From JACDDK01 sp038198445 (GTDB lineage Bacteria > Actinomycetota > Rubrobacteria > Rubrobacterales > Rubrobacteraceae), in NCBI GenBank assembly GCA_038198445.1, contig JBBPZZ010000106.1:1-44142 (forward strand): DNA of 44,142 bases, given 5' to 3'. This document shows positions 1 through 7,066 of this stretch, piece after piece (position 1 is the first letter of the stretch; every line of letters begins with the position of its first letter). A program made the position numbers and the translations under genes. The notes under the pieces are model-generated. The model was not told the origin of the DNA. It did no database searches and saw only the letters and a list, made by a program, of their open reading frames with translations.

Positions 1-77
1 ACGGTCAACACCTCTTGCAAGGTGAAACCGCGCTCCTCCCGCACCAGCCTACCGAACCACCCCTCCAGCATAAGCAT
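1..77 (-). CDS. Prepilin-type protein, N-terminal fragment cut by window edge
   Basis: The minus strand from 77 encodes 25 residues before the window ends. They include a prepilin leader: a short basic segment, then G-F-T-L-Q-E-V-L-T-V, where Gly is the residue before the PilD-type cleavage site and Glu is at +5. This motif is the family hallmark for type IV pilins and pseudopilins. Two start codons are possible (77 and 71). The upstream bases are purine-rich but hold no strong ribosome binding site. The hydrophobic helix that should follow lies outside the window, so the subtype is unknown. A pilus locus lies about 5 kb to the right on the other strand, which fits a pilus-related neighbourhood. 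Confidence 0.7.
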   Translation of the reverse strand, partial: MLMLEGWFGRLVREERGFTLQEVLT

Positions 78-239
78 CTCTCTCGCTTGGAATCTCTCCA
101 CTCTCTAATGCGAGCATTTTACATCGTAAGTCAAAAGCTGGCAACAGCGTAGAACATTCTTTTTTGCAGACAATCCGGGACTGGGCAATCCACGTGTGTC
201 CGGTGTGAGGACCGGGGAGAATCCGGTTCGCGAGGGCTA

Positions 240-547
240 TAAGTTATTATTTTTCTCATATTTCTCGACCGGCGATGATCCAGAACCATCCAGGTAACGT
301 AACTCACAATTGCCGGACACAAAACCCGGCCAGTAGCGGCAGAGAACCTCGTCCCACACCTGGGCACCCGGGACGAGTGGAGCCAGTGGTGCAACCGGCT
401 ACCCGAGATACTCGGTGGCCGGTTTTGTTTTGCTCCGGGGAGACGAGCGAAAGGGGGAGCCCAGGGAAGGTACGGCAGAGAAGTAAGGGTATTGTTTGGG
501 TTTCGGTTCGGGGCTGCCCCGGGCCACCAGGGGAAAGGAGCAAGTTT
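240..547 (+). promoter_or_regulatory. Structured 5' leader of the ferritin-like gene
   Basis: About 300 bases before the ferritin-like gene hold no convincing gene but do hold RNA structure. A hairpin with 8-bp arms (348-355 with 370-377) is followed by an intrinsic terminator (393-431). The bases CCGGCC at 326-331 can pair with GGCCGG at 417-422 in the 3' arm of that terminator, so a competing antiterminator fold is possible. This layout suggests transcription attenuation or a riboswitch. I could not match it to a known riboswitch class by its conserved bases. Confidence 0.4.
393..431 (+). terminator. Intrinsic terminator inside leader
   Basis: Arms AACCGGC (393-399) and GCCGGTT (418-424) enclose an inner CCGAG/CTCGG stem with an ATA loop. 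They are followed by TTTTGTTTT-like T-rich bases on the plus strand. The minus strand has no T tract, so it acts on plus-strand transcription, about 117 bases before the next gene's start. Confidence 0.6.
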
Positions 548-1288
548 ATGCACGAAGTCCAACACAACGGCCAGCAGGCGTCGCAGGGGGTTCTCTCCCG
601 GCGGGGCTTCCTGACCAACTCGGCGAAGATGCTCGGTGGCGGGGCGCTGGCGATGTCGTTGGTCGGGGCGGTTTCGGCCGTCGAGGCGCGGGAGGCCCAG
701 GCGGCGAGTAGCACCACGGATATCGACCTCCTCAACTACGCGCTGACGCTGGAGAACCTGGAGCGCAGGTTCTACGTACAGGTGACGAGCAGGTTCAGCT
801 CCAGGGACTTCCGCCGCGCCCGCATTTTCGACGGCCTGGGAAGCTACCTCCGCAACACGGCTTACAGGAACTTCCAGATCATCCGTCAGCACGAGGAGGC
901 CCACGTCCACGCCCTGCGCTCAACCATAGTCAGCCTGGGCGGCACCCCGGTGCCCGAGTGTACGTACAACTTTGGTGTAAAGTCCGTCGCGGACGTGGTG
1001 AGGACGGCCAGGGTACTCGAGAACACCGGCGTAATGGCCTACGACGGGGCGATAGCCTACATCAAGTCCCCCGAGTACGTGACCGTCGGGGCGACGATCG
1101 CCACGATAGAGGCGCGCCATGCCTCCTACCTCAACCTCATCAACCGCGCGATACCGTTCCCGGCGTCCTTCGACACGCCCAAGTCGCCGCAGGATATCTG
1201 CAAGGCTATTAGCCCGTTTATCGTGAAGTGTCCCTTCGACCTTGAGGCGTTCTGCAGCTCGCTGCCGGCCACGGTAATAACGCCCTAA
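548..1288 (+). CDS. Tat-exported ferritin-like domain protein
   Basis: The 246-residue protein has a twin-arginine signal (S-R-R-G-F-L at 17-22, then a hydrophobic stretch to about residue 45). A four-helix ferritin-like domain follows, with candidate metal ligands in order: E69/E72, E116/E117 with H119, E158, and E188 with H191. It resembles the ferritin-like/Rds1 desiccation-related family (PF13668 type), exported and thought to act in stress or metal handling; the substrate is unknown. The start at 548 is chosen because GGGGAAAGGAG precedes it at a normal distance and it places the Tat motif at the N-terminus. It has its own terminator downstream and a structured leader upstream, so it is a single-gene unit. 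Confidence 0.8.
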   Translation: MHEVQHNGQQASQGVLSRRGFLTNSAKMLGGGALAMSLVGAVSAVEAREAQAASSTTDIDLLNYALTLENLERRFYVQVTSRFSSRDFRRARIFDGLGSYLRNTAYRNFQIIRQHEEAHVHALRSTIVSLGGTPVPECTYNFGVKSVADVVRTARVLENTGVMAYDGAIAYIKSPEYVTVGATIATIEARHASYLNLINRAIPFPASFDTPKSPQDICKAISPFIVKCPFDLEAFCSSLPATVITP

Positions 1289-1298
1289 GTAGAGTGCG

Positions 1299-1328
1299 AC
1301 CGGAGGCGGGTACCCGCCTCCGGTTTTC
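1299..1328 (+). terminator. Intrinsic terminator after ferritin-like gene
   Basis: A perfect 12-bp inverted repeat, ACCGGAGGCGGG (1299-1310) and CCCGCCTCCGGT (1313-1324), has a 2-base centre and is followed by TTTTC. It begins 10 bases after the stop codon at 1288. Confidence 0.85.
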
Positions 1329-1330
1329 TA

Positions 1331-1672
1331 TCATCAAACCTCCCTCCAGCAACCAGCAGTCGCTCTTTTTTTGCTGGTTGCGGACTCGGACGGGTCACAC
1401 CAGCCCGCGCGGAACCACCGGACAAGAGGAGTGGGCGATGCATATCGGGCTACAAGTTCTGGGTTTCACCCGGACGGTCTTTCCGGAATCGACATCCGGC
1501 TCTCCGGGCTTCACGAAGAAAAGCGCTGTCCCTGCTCCTGGCCTTCCCGCACTCCGCGATACTGTGGACGAGGATCAGGCCTGCGTCGCTCTATTCGCGG
1601 GTTTCGCCCGGATGCGCCCGACAGGCCAGTCGAGGTCGGCTTTGAGGTCCCGCTCCCTGGCGGCCCGGCCCA
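1331..1672. other. Gene-free stretch with inverted repeat and possible VOC remnant
   Basis: No convincing gene is seen. A perfect 10-bp inverted repeat (1349-1358 with 1372-1381) encloses a T-rich loop. Bases near 1493-1535 resemble 1704-1744, which encode the C-terminal strand of the neighbouring glyoxalase gene: read on the minus strand they give G-T-A-L-F-F-V-K-P against G-T-R-L-F-F-V-K-D. This may be a decayed duplicate of that gene's tail, but the match is short. Confidence 0.3.
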
Positions 1673-2053
1673 CTACTTGCGCTCGATGAACTCTATGCGG
1701 TATCCGTCCGGGTCCTTCACGAAGAAGAGGCGGGTGCCGCTGCTCATGGCGTGCGGCTTGCTCTCAAAGTCCACGCCCCCGGCCTCTTCGAGCTTATCCG
1801 CGAGGGCGTCGAGGTCTTCGACGGCGAATGCTACGTGGCTGTATCCCGTCCCAAGCTCGTAAGGCTCTTCCTGATCGTGGTTGAGGGTGAGCTCCAGGCG
1901 CGGCTCGGGGTCTCCGGGGACGGCGAAGAAGGCGTTGGTCGCGGCGTCTCCGATGGGGCTCTTGCGGGCAAGTTCCAGACCGAGCTTGCCCCGGTAGAAC
2001 TCTATGCTCTTGTCGAGGTCCAGGACCCGGTAGCAGGTGTGGACGTACTGCAT
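1673..2053 (-). CDS. VOC / glyoxalase I-like protein
   Basis: This 126-residue protein is a single vicinal-oxygen-chelate domain with paired beta-alpha-beta-beta-beta units. It has the family opening (H5 in Y-V-H-T-C-Y-R-V), a middle G-Y-S-H-V-A-F strand and the closing D-P-D-G-Y-R-I-E-F strand. The metal-ligand pattern His...Glu...His...Glu looks complete (H5, E56 region, H74, E122 region), and the length is right for lactoylglutathione lyase (methylglyoxal detoxification). AAAGGAG at 2061-2067 sits correctly before the ATG. Actinobacteria usually lack glutathione, so the true thiol or another VOC reaction is open. Confidence 0.85.
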   Translation of the reverse strand: MQYVHTCYRVLDLDKSIEFYRGKLGLELARKSPIGDAATNAFFAVPGDPEPRLELTLNHDQEEPYELGTGYSHVAFAVEDLDALADKLEEAGGVDFESKPHAMSSGTRLFFVKDPDGYRIEFIERK

Positions 2054-2160
2054 ATGTCGCTCCTTTGTCTCCGCCTGTCATCTGCGCGTCCCTTATTGTA
2101 GCGGCTCGCCCCCGGCGCTTTCGTCCCCCTGCCATCCGACTGACTGGCTGACCGGCTGAT

Positions 2161-3747
2161 ATGCTTCTTCTCATGGAGAAGGCTACGGAAGGGCTTCCGG
2201 CGAGTCCGGCCCGGCGGGCGGCCGGTATCGCCCGTGTCGGGGCACGCTACGGGTTCGGATTCGTCTTCGGCAACCGGTTCGTTCCCGGCCGCCGCGGGGC
2301 GCAACCGGACAGGGTTGGGATGCGGCTCCGGCGGGCTCTCGAAGAGCTCGGACCAAACTTCGTGGAGCTCGGGCGCTTCCTCTCTATCCGCCGCGACCTG
2401 CTGCCCCAGGACGTGGCCGCCGAACTGGGCCGGGCCTCGGCCGCGGTGAGGCCGGCGCCGTTCGCGGAGACGCGGGGGCTGCTGGAGCGGGAGCTGGGCA
2501 ATACGCTAGAGCGGCTATTTATCGGGTTCGACGTAACGCCGCTCCGGGTGGGGATGTTGACCCAATCTCACCGGGCTGTTCTTCCGGGAGACCGTCCCGC
2601 GCTCGTGGTGGTGAACCGGCCGGGTATACGGCGCGACCTGCTGGCGATGCGCCCGGTGGCGGAGGTGACGCGCCGCAGGCTCGGGGACCGGCTACCGCTC
2701 GACCCGAGAGCCGCCGTTGCGGAGTTCGCCTCCCACACGGCGCACCGCAGAGATATGTACTTCGCCGCCCAGAACGTCCGCCGTCTGCGAGGGCTAGACG
2801 GCCTCACCCTGCGCGTCCCGGACGTCTACCGCGACTACTCGACGGGCCGCTGCCTCACGTTCGAGACGCCCGCCGACCCCGCAGTCCCGACGGAGACGCA
2901 GTACCGGGAGGTCTCGGAGGCGCTCGTGAGGCTGGCGCTCGAAGAAGGCATCTTCCTTTCGGATACCGTCCCCGAGCGATTTGCGGCGGACGACGGCCTG
3001 GTCTGGCTCACGGACCCGACAGAGATGCTTTCTCTAGACCCGGAACGGCTGCGGGGCGTGGCTGAAGTCCTCGCGGGCATCCGGCGCGGCGACGTGGACG
3101 CCCTCGCCCGCGCCCTGCCGCTGGCCGGCAGCGGGGTCCCGAATGACATCGCCGATCTCCGGCGCGAGCTGCGCGAGACTTTGGGCACTCTGGGAGGTCC
3201 GCTCTGGATGGAGCACTCGCTGGTCGAGGCGCGGGACCGGGGTCTGGAGGCGCTTCGGAGAGGCGGCGCGCGGCTGCAGGTAGAGGTGGCGCAGATGGCC
3301 CGTGCCCTGGTGGATGCCGAGAAGTTGGGGGGTGGGACGGAGATCATTGCGGCGGCGGAGGCGGCGGAGCGTGTGATCTCTCGCTTCCGCGACCCGCGTT
3401 ACGTGGCAGCGCGGACGGCCCGCAAGCTGGCCCAGCCCGAAGCCTACGCGGACTATCCGCGTCAGATCCACGCCTTCCTGGACGAGTTGAAGGACGGAGA
3501 GATCGAAGTGCGCTTCCGCCACTCGGGGCTCGACGACCTCATCTCAAAGGTGGACATACTCGCCAACCGGCTCGTCTTCGCCCTCCTCATAGCCGCCCTC
3601 GTAATAGGGTCCTCGATGCTGGGGATCTTCTCCGAAGGCGGTATTAGAGTCCTGGGAGTGAGCATCTTCGGCCTCATAGGGTTCGTCTTCGCCGCCATCC
3701 TGGGGCTCCTGCTGCTCGTCGGCATCATCCGCTCCGGGCGGCTTTAA
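2161..3747 (+). CDS. ABC1/UbiB-family pseudokinase, membrane-anchored
   Basis: This 528-residue protein has the ABC1/AarF/UbiB framework: an L-G-P-N-F-V-E-L-G-R segment near 63-72 and the R-P-G segment near 153-155. Two membrane helices lie at the C-terminus (about 463-483 and 492-522). The catalytic signatures are gone. The KxGQ motif reads E-L-G-R, the Ala-rich nucleotide loop is replaced by residues without its pattern (about 127-141), the ATP-contacting Lys is replaced by Val in V-V-V-N-R-P, and the usual metal-binding D-F-G position reads D-P-T. It is therefore probably a non-catalytic homologue, with a scaffold or lipid/quinone role inferred. No clear ribosome site is seen; the start could be the second Met at 2173. 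Confidence 0.75.
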   Translation: MLLLMEKATEGLPASPARRAAGIARVGARYGFGFVFGNRFVPGRRGAQPDRVGMRLRRALEELGPNFVELGRFLSIRRDLLPQDVAAELGRASAAVRPAPFAETRGLLERELGNTLERLFIGFDVTPLRVGMLTQSHRAVLPGDRPALVVVNRPGIRRDLLAMRPVAEVTRRRLGDRLPLDPRAAVAEFASHTAHRRDMYFAAQNVRRLRGLDGLTLRVPDVYRDYSTGRCLTFETPADPAVPTETQYREVSEALVRLALEEGIFLSDTVPERFAADDGLVWLTDPTEMLSLDPERLRGVAEVLAGIRRGDVDALARALPLAGSGVPNDIADLRRELRETLGTLGGPLWMEHSLVEARDRGLEALRRGGARLQVEVAQMARALVDAEKLGGGTEIIAAAEAAERVISRFRDPRYVAARTARKLAQPEAYADYPRQIHAFLDELKDGEIEVRFRHSGLDDLISKVDILANRLVFALLIAALVIGSSMLGIFSEGGIRVLGVSIFGLIGFVFAAILGLLLLVGIIRSGRL

Positions 3748-3749
3748 GT

Positions 3750-4211
3750 TTAGCTCCCGGCAGGGTCCTCTACCGACAGCCCCTCGCTCCGCGCGGCGGC
3801 ATTCAACTCCTGGTCCGAGGACATAAACGTCATGGACTCCAGCCCAGCGAGCGCCCGTTGCTCTTGTAGCAGGACCGCCGTCGCGAGCTGCAGGCAATCG
3901 TAGGCGCGCAGCAAGTAGTTCCGGCAAACCTCGACGGCCTTCTGGGCAGTTATGGGATCCACTTCAACGATCTGGTAGGTATTCTCGACGTCTCTTAGAA
4001 ACATTTCCACGAACTCGGCGGCTTCTTCGATGCCAGTCTCGCCGGTCCTGACTTTTCCAAAGATACCCGCCGCTACCTCCACAGTGCCGACCCGGCTGAG
4101 GTACAACTCGTGTCCCGCCGCGCTATTCAGAAGCTCGACGACCCTGGGTGAACCCCGCTCCGCCAAGTAGCCTTTGACGGCGGCGCTGGCATCCAGATAG
4201 TACGCTTCCAT
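3750..4211 (-). CDS. vapC: VapC-type PIN-domain toxin
   Basis: This 153-residue PIN-domain protein has the acidic metal-binding set at D7, E45, D105 and D133, in the expected contexts (L-D-A-S-A near the start, Y-D-C-L-Q-L-A in the middle, S-S-D at the end). PIN toxins are Mg2+-dependent RNases that cut tRNA, rRNA or mRNA. It starts 11 bases after the upstream antitoxin gene ends and forms a two-gene operon with it. Its own Shine-Dalgarno is weak, so translation is probably coupled to the antitoxin. It ends 2 bases from the convergent ABC1-like gene. Confidence 0.88.
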   Translation of the reverse strand: MEAYYLDASAAVKGYLAERGSPRVVELLNSAAGHELYLSRVGTVEVAAGIFGKVRTGETGIEEAAEFVEMFLRDVENTYQIVEVDPITAQKAVEVCRNYLLRAYDCLQLATAVLLQEQRALAGLESMTFMSSDQELNAAARSEGLSVEDPAGS

Positions 4212-4222
4212 TCAGCGTCCGA

Positions 4223-4546
4223 CTAGCGTCGATCAGCGATTATTTGCTCGGATACCGGTGTACCTTTGACCTTGAGGAGACGGCGCTCGACCGGAGCTTG
4301 CTCGGAGTCCTTATCCGCGCTGGTGGACCAACTAACCCTGATGCCCGCCTCTTTCAACGCTCTCCGGTACTTCTCTTCGGCGTCTTCCGGAGCGGACTCC
4401 AGACGGGCGAGGTCCTCGACCCCGACTAACGCCGCCACCGGCTTGCCATGCCTCTCTATAACGATCCTGTCTCCCCGATAGTAGACCCGGTTCAGGTACT
4501 CGGAGAGGTGCGTCTTGGCCTCGTGCGTCCCGACTCTCTCCGCCAT
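4223..4546 (-). CDS. Phd/YefM-family antitoxin
   Basis: This 107-residue protein opens with V-G-T-H-E-A-K-T-H-L-S-E and continues R-I-V-I-E-R-H-G-K-P-V-A-A-L, the DNA-binding and dimerising half of Phd/YefM antitoxins (PF02604). The longer, less conserved C-terminal tail (about 55-107) is the expected toxin-wrapping region. An open frame extends much further upstream, but AAGGAG at 4554-4559 sits just before the ATG at 4546 and the homology begins there, so the short form is chosen. Such antitoxins usually repress their own operon. Confidence 0.87.
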   Translation of the reverse strand: MAERVGTHEAKTHLSEYLNRVYYRGDRIVIERHGKPVAALVGVEDLARLESAPEDAEEKYRRALKEAGIRVSWSTSADKDSEQAPVERRLLKVKGTPVSEQIIADRR

Positions 4547-4696
4547 CTCTTTCTCCTTCGGCAATAGTTGGTTGAATAGACCAGAACACAGTATATAGCC
4601 TCTTTCGACTCTCGGGAGATTGAAACGTGTAAGCTGGGGGTTATCCGGGCTACTGGATAGGGTAATAGCCAGAGGTCCAAAGAGAGAAAGGTTGTC

Positions 4697-5179
4697 ATGG
4701 AGGAGCAGATACGCAGTGAGATCCTGAAGACCATCCCCTATGGTTTCTACATCACGGGGGTCATAGGCGACGATGGAGAGGCGAACGGGTTTACCACTTG
4801 CTGGGTCTCGCAGGTCTCCTTCCATCCGCAGCAGGTAGTCGTCGCCGCCCGCAAAGACCAGCACACACACGACATGATCGAATCCGGCGGCGTCTTCTCC
4901 CTGAACTACCTCGACACCGAACAAGAAGACATCGCCCGCAAGTTCACCGAACCTCTCGAACACGAAAGCGGGACCGTCGGCGGCTCGGCCTACACGTCCG
5001 GAGAGGCGACCGGGGCGCCGCTCTTCGAGGAAGCATTCGCCCATCTCGAATGCCGGGTGGTCGGTAAGATGGAGGCCGGAGACCATACCGTCTATCTAGG
5101 AGAAGTCGTAGCCTCCAACCTCAAGCGTCCCGCCGACATACTCACGGACCTCGACACCCCCATGGAGTACGGAGGTTAG
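4697..5179 (+). CDS. Flavin reductase-like FMN-binding protein
   Basis: This 160-residue protein has the split-barrel flavin reductase fold (PF01613). An N-terminal T-I-P-Y-G-F-Y-I-T-G strand is followed by N-G-F-T-T-C-W-V-S-Q and a P-Q-Q-V-V-V-A segment, then a run ending in an L-E-C-R-V-V strand and an H-T-V-Y-L-G-E-V strand. Members bind FMN and reduce it with NAD(P)H, or use it in oxygenase or bilin chemistry; the partner is not apparent here. AAAGG lies seven bases before the ATG. The gene is divergent from the toxin-antitoxin operon. The frame closes just before the PilB remnant, so it marks one edge of a likely rearrangement. Confidence 0.83.
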   Translation: MEEQIRSEILKTIPYGFYITGVIGDDGEANGFTTCWVSQVSFHPQQVVVAARKDQHTHDMIESGGVFSLNYLDTEQEDIARKFTEPLEHESGTVGGSAYTSGEATGAPLFEEAFAHLECRVVGKMEAGDHTVYLGEVVASNLKRPADILTDLDTPMEYGG

Positions 5180-5201
5180 CGGCACGGGACGGCTCTTCTA
5201 A

Positions 5202-5420
5202 AGTTTGTGGGACGGCTCCGGCTACCGGGGGAGGGTTGGCATCTACGAAATGATGATCGCCGGAGAGGAGATCAAAGAGCTAGTCCTGCGCCGCGTCTCG
5301 TCCGATGAGATCTCCCGCGTCGCCGAACGGCAGGGCATGGTCCGCCTCCGCGAAGACGGCCTCCTGAAAGCCGCCCAGGGCCTGACGACTATCGAGGAAG
5401 TACTCCGAGCCGTCGTCTAG
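5202..5420 (+). pseudogene. pilB: PilB/GspE-type pilus assembly ATPase, C-terminal remnant
   Basis: About 72 codons match only the extreme C-terminus of the type II/IV secretion ATPase family: G-S-G-Y-R-G-R-V-G-I-Y-E-M-M at the start, then a helix region and R-E-D-G-L-L-K-A-A-Q-G-L-T-T-I-E-E-V-L. In intact proteins this follows a tetracysteine zinc motif and about 450 residues carrying the Walker boxes. Here a stop codon (5199-5201) sits directly before it, and the flavin reductase gene takes up the space upstream. The full gene has been deleted and this scrap remains at the head of the minor-pilin cluster. A TTG at 5205 could start a 71-residue peptide, but function is unlikely. Confidence 0.8.
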
Positions 5421-5531
5421 TATCGAGAAGCCGGGCCGAGGTCGACTCCCCGCGAGCGCCGCACTCTACAACGCGACACATAAATAATAGCCACGCTAAA
5501 GTTTTCCTGAAGGCGTGTCGATGATCCAACC

Positions 5532-6025
5532 GTGAGCTTTGTGAGACGAAAACTCAACCGGGTTCGTAGCGGGGAGCGGGGTTCACCCTGCCCGAAGTCC
5601 TCGTTGTTGTCGCGATCATAGGTATCCTCGCGGCCATCGCCATCCCCAGCTTCCGAGCTATCACGGAGGGGCGACAGGTCGACTCCGCCGCCAATCAATT
5701 GAGTTCGGACCTCCGGCTCGCCAACACCCGGGCGGCGAACCGGCTGATTGATTACGAAATTGTGCTACCCAACACCAACAACAGCCAGACGTATAAGATC
5801 GGGCCAGTCGTGCGGCCACCTAGTATTCCGCTTGACTCGCGGAGTCTTCCCGATGGGACTCAGACGGGCAATCCTACGGAGGTCACTATAGTGTTCAGTT
5901 CCGATGGAAGGGCGGCGTTGTCCCCTGCCGGCATCCCGATCACGGTCAGGTCGTCGAGCAACGTTTCGAGGAGCCGCACGATAGACCTGAATCCCCAGAC
6001 ATCGAGGGTCAAACTTGCTCCGTAG
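5532..6025 (+). pseudogene. GspH/FimT-like prepilin, frameshifted at the leader
   Basis: A GTG start (5532 or 5541) opens a basic leader of about 14 residues ending S-G-E-R-G. The prepilin motif continues as F-T-L-P-E-V-L-V-V-V-A-I-I-G-I-L-A in a different frame from 5582. One T is missing in the GGGGTTC run at 5577-5584, so the leader and helix are out of frame by one base. A stop (TAG, 5567-5569) blocks the downstream frame from further upstream, and it has no usable start before 5699. After the helix, the C-terminal domain (V-F-S-S-D-G-R near residue 125) is intact and looks like GspH/FimT. This is either a real inactivating mutation or a sequencing error. Confidence 0.75.
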
Positions 6026-6425
6026 ACTATCCAACGAAGAATCCGGTTTCACGCTGGTGGAGGTGTTGGTCGCCATAATAATCCTCGCTATCGCCATCAT
6101 CCCGATGGTCGGCATGTTCGACGCGGGTCTGCGGGCCGCCACTACGAGCAGCAAGTACGATCAGGCCCGCGCCCTGGCAAACCAGAACATGGAGAAAGTC
6201 AAGTCCTTCGACTACGCGATAGCTGTTAGCCAATACCCGCCCGGTTCTAGGAGTTGTCCCGGCGGCGCCGGCAACCTGGATAGTTGTACTGTAACCACGA
6301 CTTACGTGGACCCGAATCTGACACCCGACCCGACATTCAAAGATGCCATTCAGATAGACGTCCGGGTGAGGTGGGGCGGAAGTTCCTATACGACGACCGG
6401 CCTCAAAACCAAGGGTTCCACATGA
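6015..6425 (+). CDS. Prepilin, PilV/GspI-like minor pilin
   Basis: This 136-residue protein starts with a short leader ending E-E-S-G and then F-T-L-V-E-V-L-V-A-I-I-I-L-A, a class III prepilin signal with Glu at +5 and a long hydrophobic helix. Minor pilins of this kind prime pilus assembly and are cleaved by a PilD peptidase. The TTG start at 6015 is chosen because GAGGG lies six bases before it and it gives a normal leader length. It overlaps the preceding prepilin by 11 bases and the next by 4 (ATGA). Two Cys (about 80 and 91) could form a disulfide in the globular part. Confidence 0.82.
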   Translation: MLRRLSNEESGFTLVEVLVAIIILAIAIIPMVGMFDAGLRAATTSSKYDQARALANQNMEKVKSFDYAIAVSQYPPGSRSCPGGAGNLDSCTVTTTYVDPNLTPDPTFKDAIQIDVRVRWGGSSYTTTGLKTKGST

Positions 6426-7063
6426 GAAGAAGGCTCCTTCGAGATGAAAGCGGCTTCACCTTGCCCGAGTTACTCGTAACCATGGTTATGATGATAGCCG
6501 TGTTGTTCGCACTCTACTCGATCTTCGACATGAGTCTGCGGGTGTTTAGCTTCGGCAACGACAAGAGCGAGGCAGTGGCGAACGCCCGGCTGGGGATGGA
6601 AAAGATGGAACGCGAGATGAGGGCGGCGTATCCCCAGGACAAGGCCGCGACCCCGAGCAACACCACTCTGCTTACCTCCTGGACAGACAGTTCGATCACC
6701 TTCGGAAATGATCTCAACGGGGACTGGAAGATAGAGTGTGTATCTGGTGGAACACCGCCATGCGAGACCATCTCTTACAGTGTCTATCAGCCGGCTGGAA
6801 GCTCAACGTACTCTTTAGGTAGGGTGAACACTTACGGAGGGAGTCCCCAACCGGTATCCGAGTTTGTAGATTACAAAAGCGCAACAGATACGGGGTTAAA
6901 GTTTCGCTACTTCGCGAAGGACGGTACGGAGATACTTCCCGGCGGCGACGAATCGAAGATCGTTATGGTGAGGATAGAGCTTAGAATAAAAGTCAAACGC
7001 GGCGTCCAGCCCGGTACTCAGACACTCACGACCGACGTGGCGCTTAGAAACCGGGGAAACTGA
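6422..7063 (+). CDS. Prepilin, PilW/GspJ-like minor pilin
   Basis: This 213-residue protein begins with basic residues, then D-E-S-G before F-T-L-P-E-L-L-V-T-M-V-M-M-I-A, a clear prepilin cleavage and membrane helix motif. The following N-A-R-L-G-M-E-K-M-E-R-E-M-R-A-A helix is typical of PilW/GspJ-type proteins. The open frame extends upstream to 6284, but the ATG at 6422 overlaps the previous stop as ATGA and puts the leader at the N-terminus. It is probably translated by coupling with the upstream prepilin, as part of one minor-pilin operon. Confidence 0.85.
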   Translation: MRRRLLRDESGFTLPELLVTMVMMIAVLFALYSIFDMSLRVFSFGNDKSEAVANARLGMEKMEREMRAAYPQDKAATPSNTTLLTSWTDSSITFGNDLNGDWKIECVSGGTPPCETISYSVYQPAGSSTYSLGRVNTYGGSPQPVSEFVDYKSATDTGLKFRYFAKDGTEILPGGDESKIVMVRIELRIKVKRGVQPGTQTLTTDVALRNRGN

Positions 7064-7066
7064 GCC

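Noticed and set aside
321..376. GACACAAAACC and CCTGGGCA resembling parts of c-di-GMP and ZTP riboswitches
   Set aside because: Only one short block of each consensus is present; the partner helices and second conserved blocks are missing.
131..910. Minus-strand frame opposite the ferritin-like gene
   Set aside because: Covers the real gene and its leader; Pro/Arg-rich, no homology.
1371..1862. Plus-strand frame over the intergenic gap and the glyoxalase gene
   Set aside because: Overlaps the glyoxalase gene antisense, with no start signal or domain.
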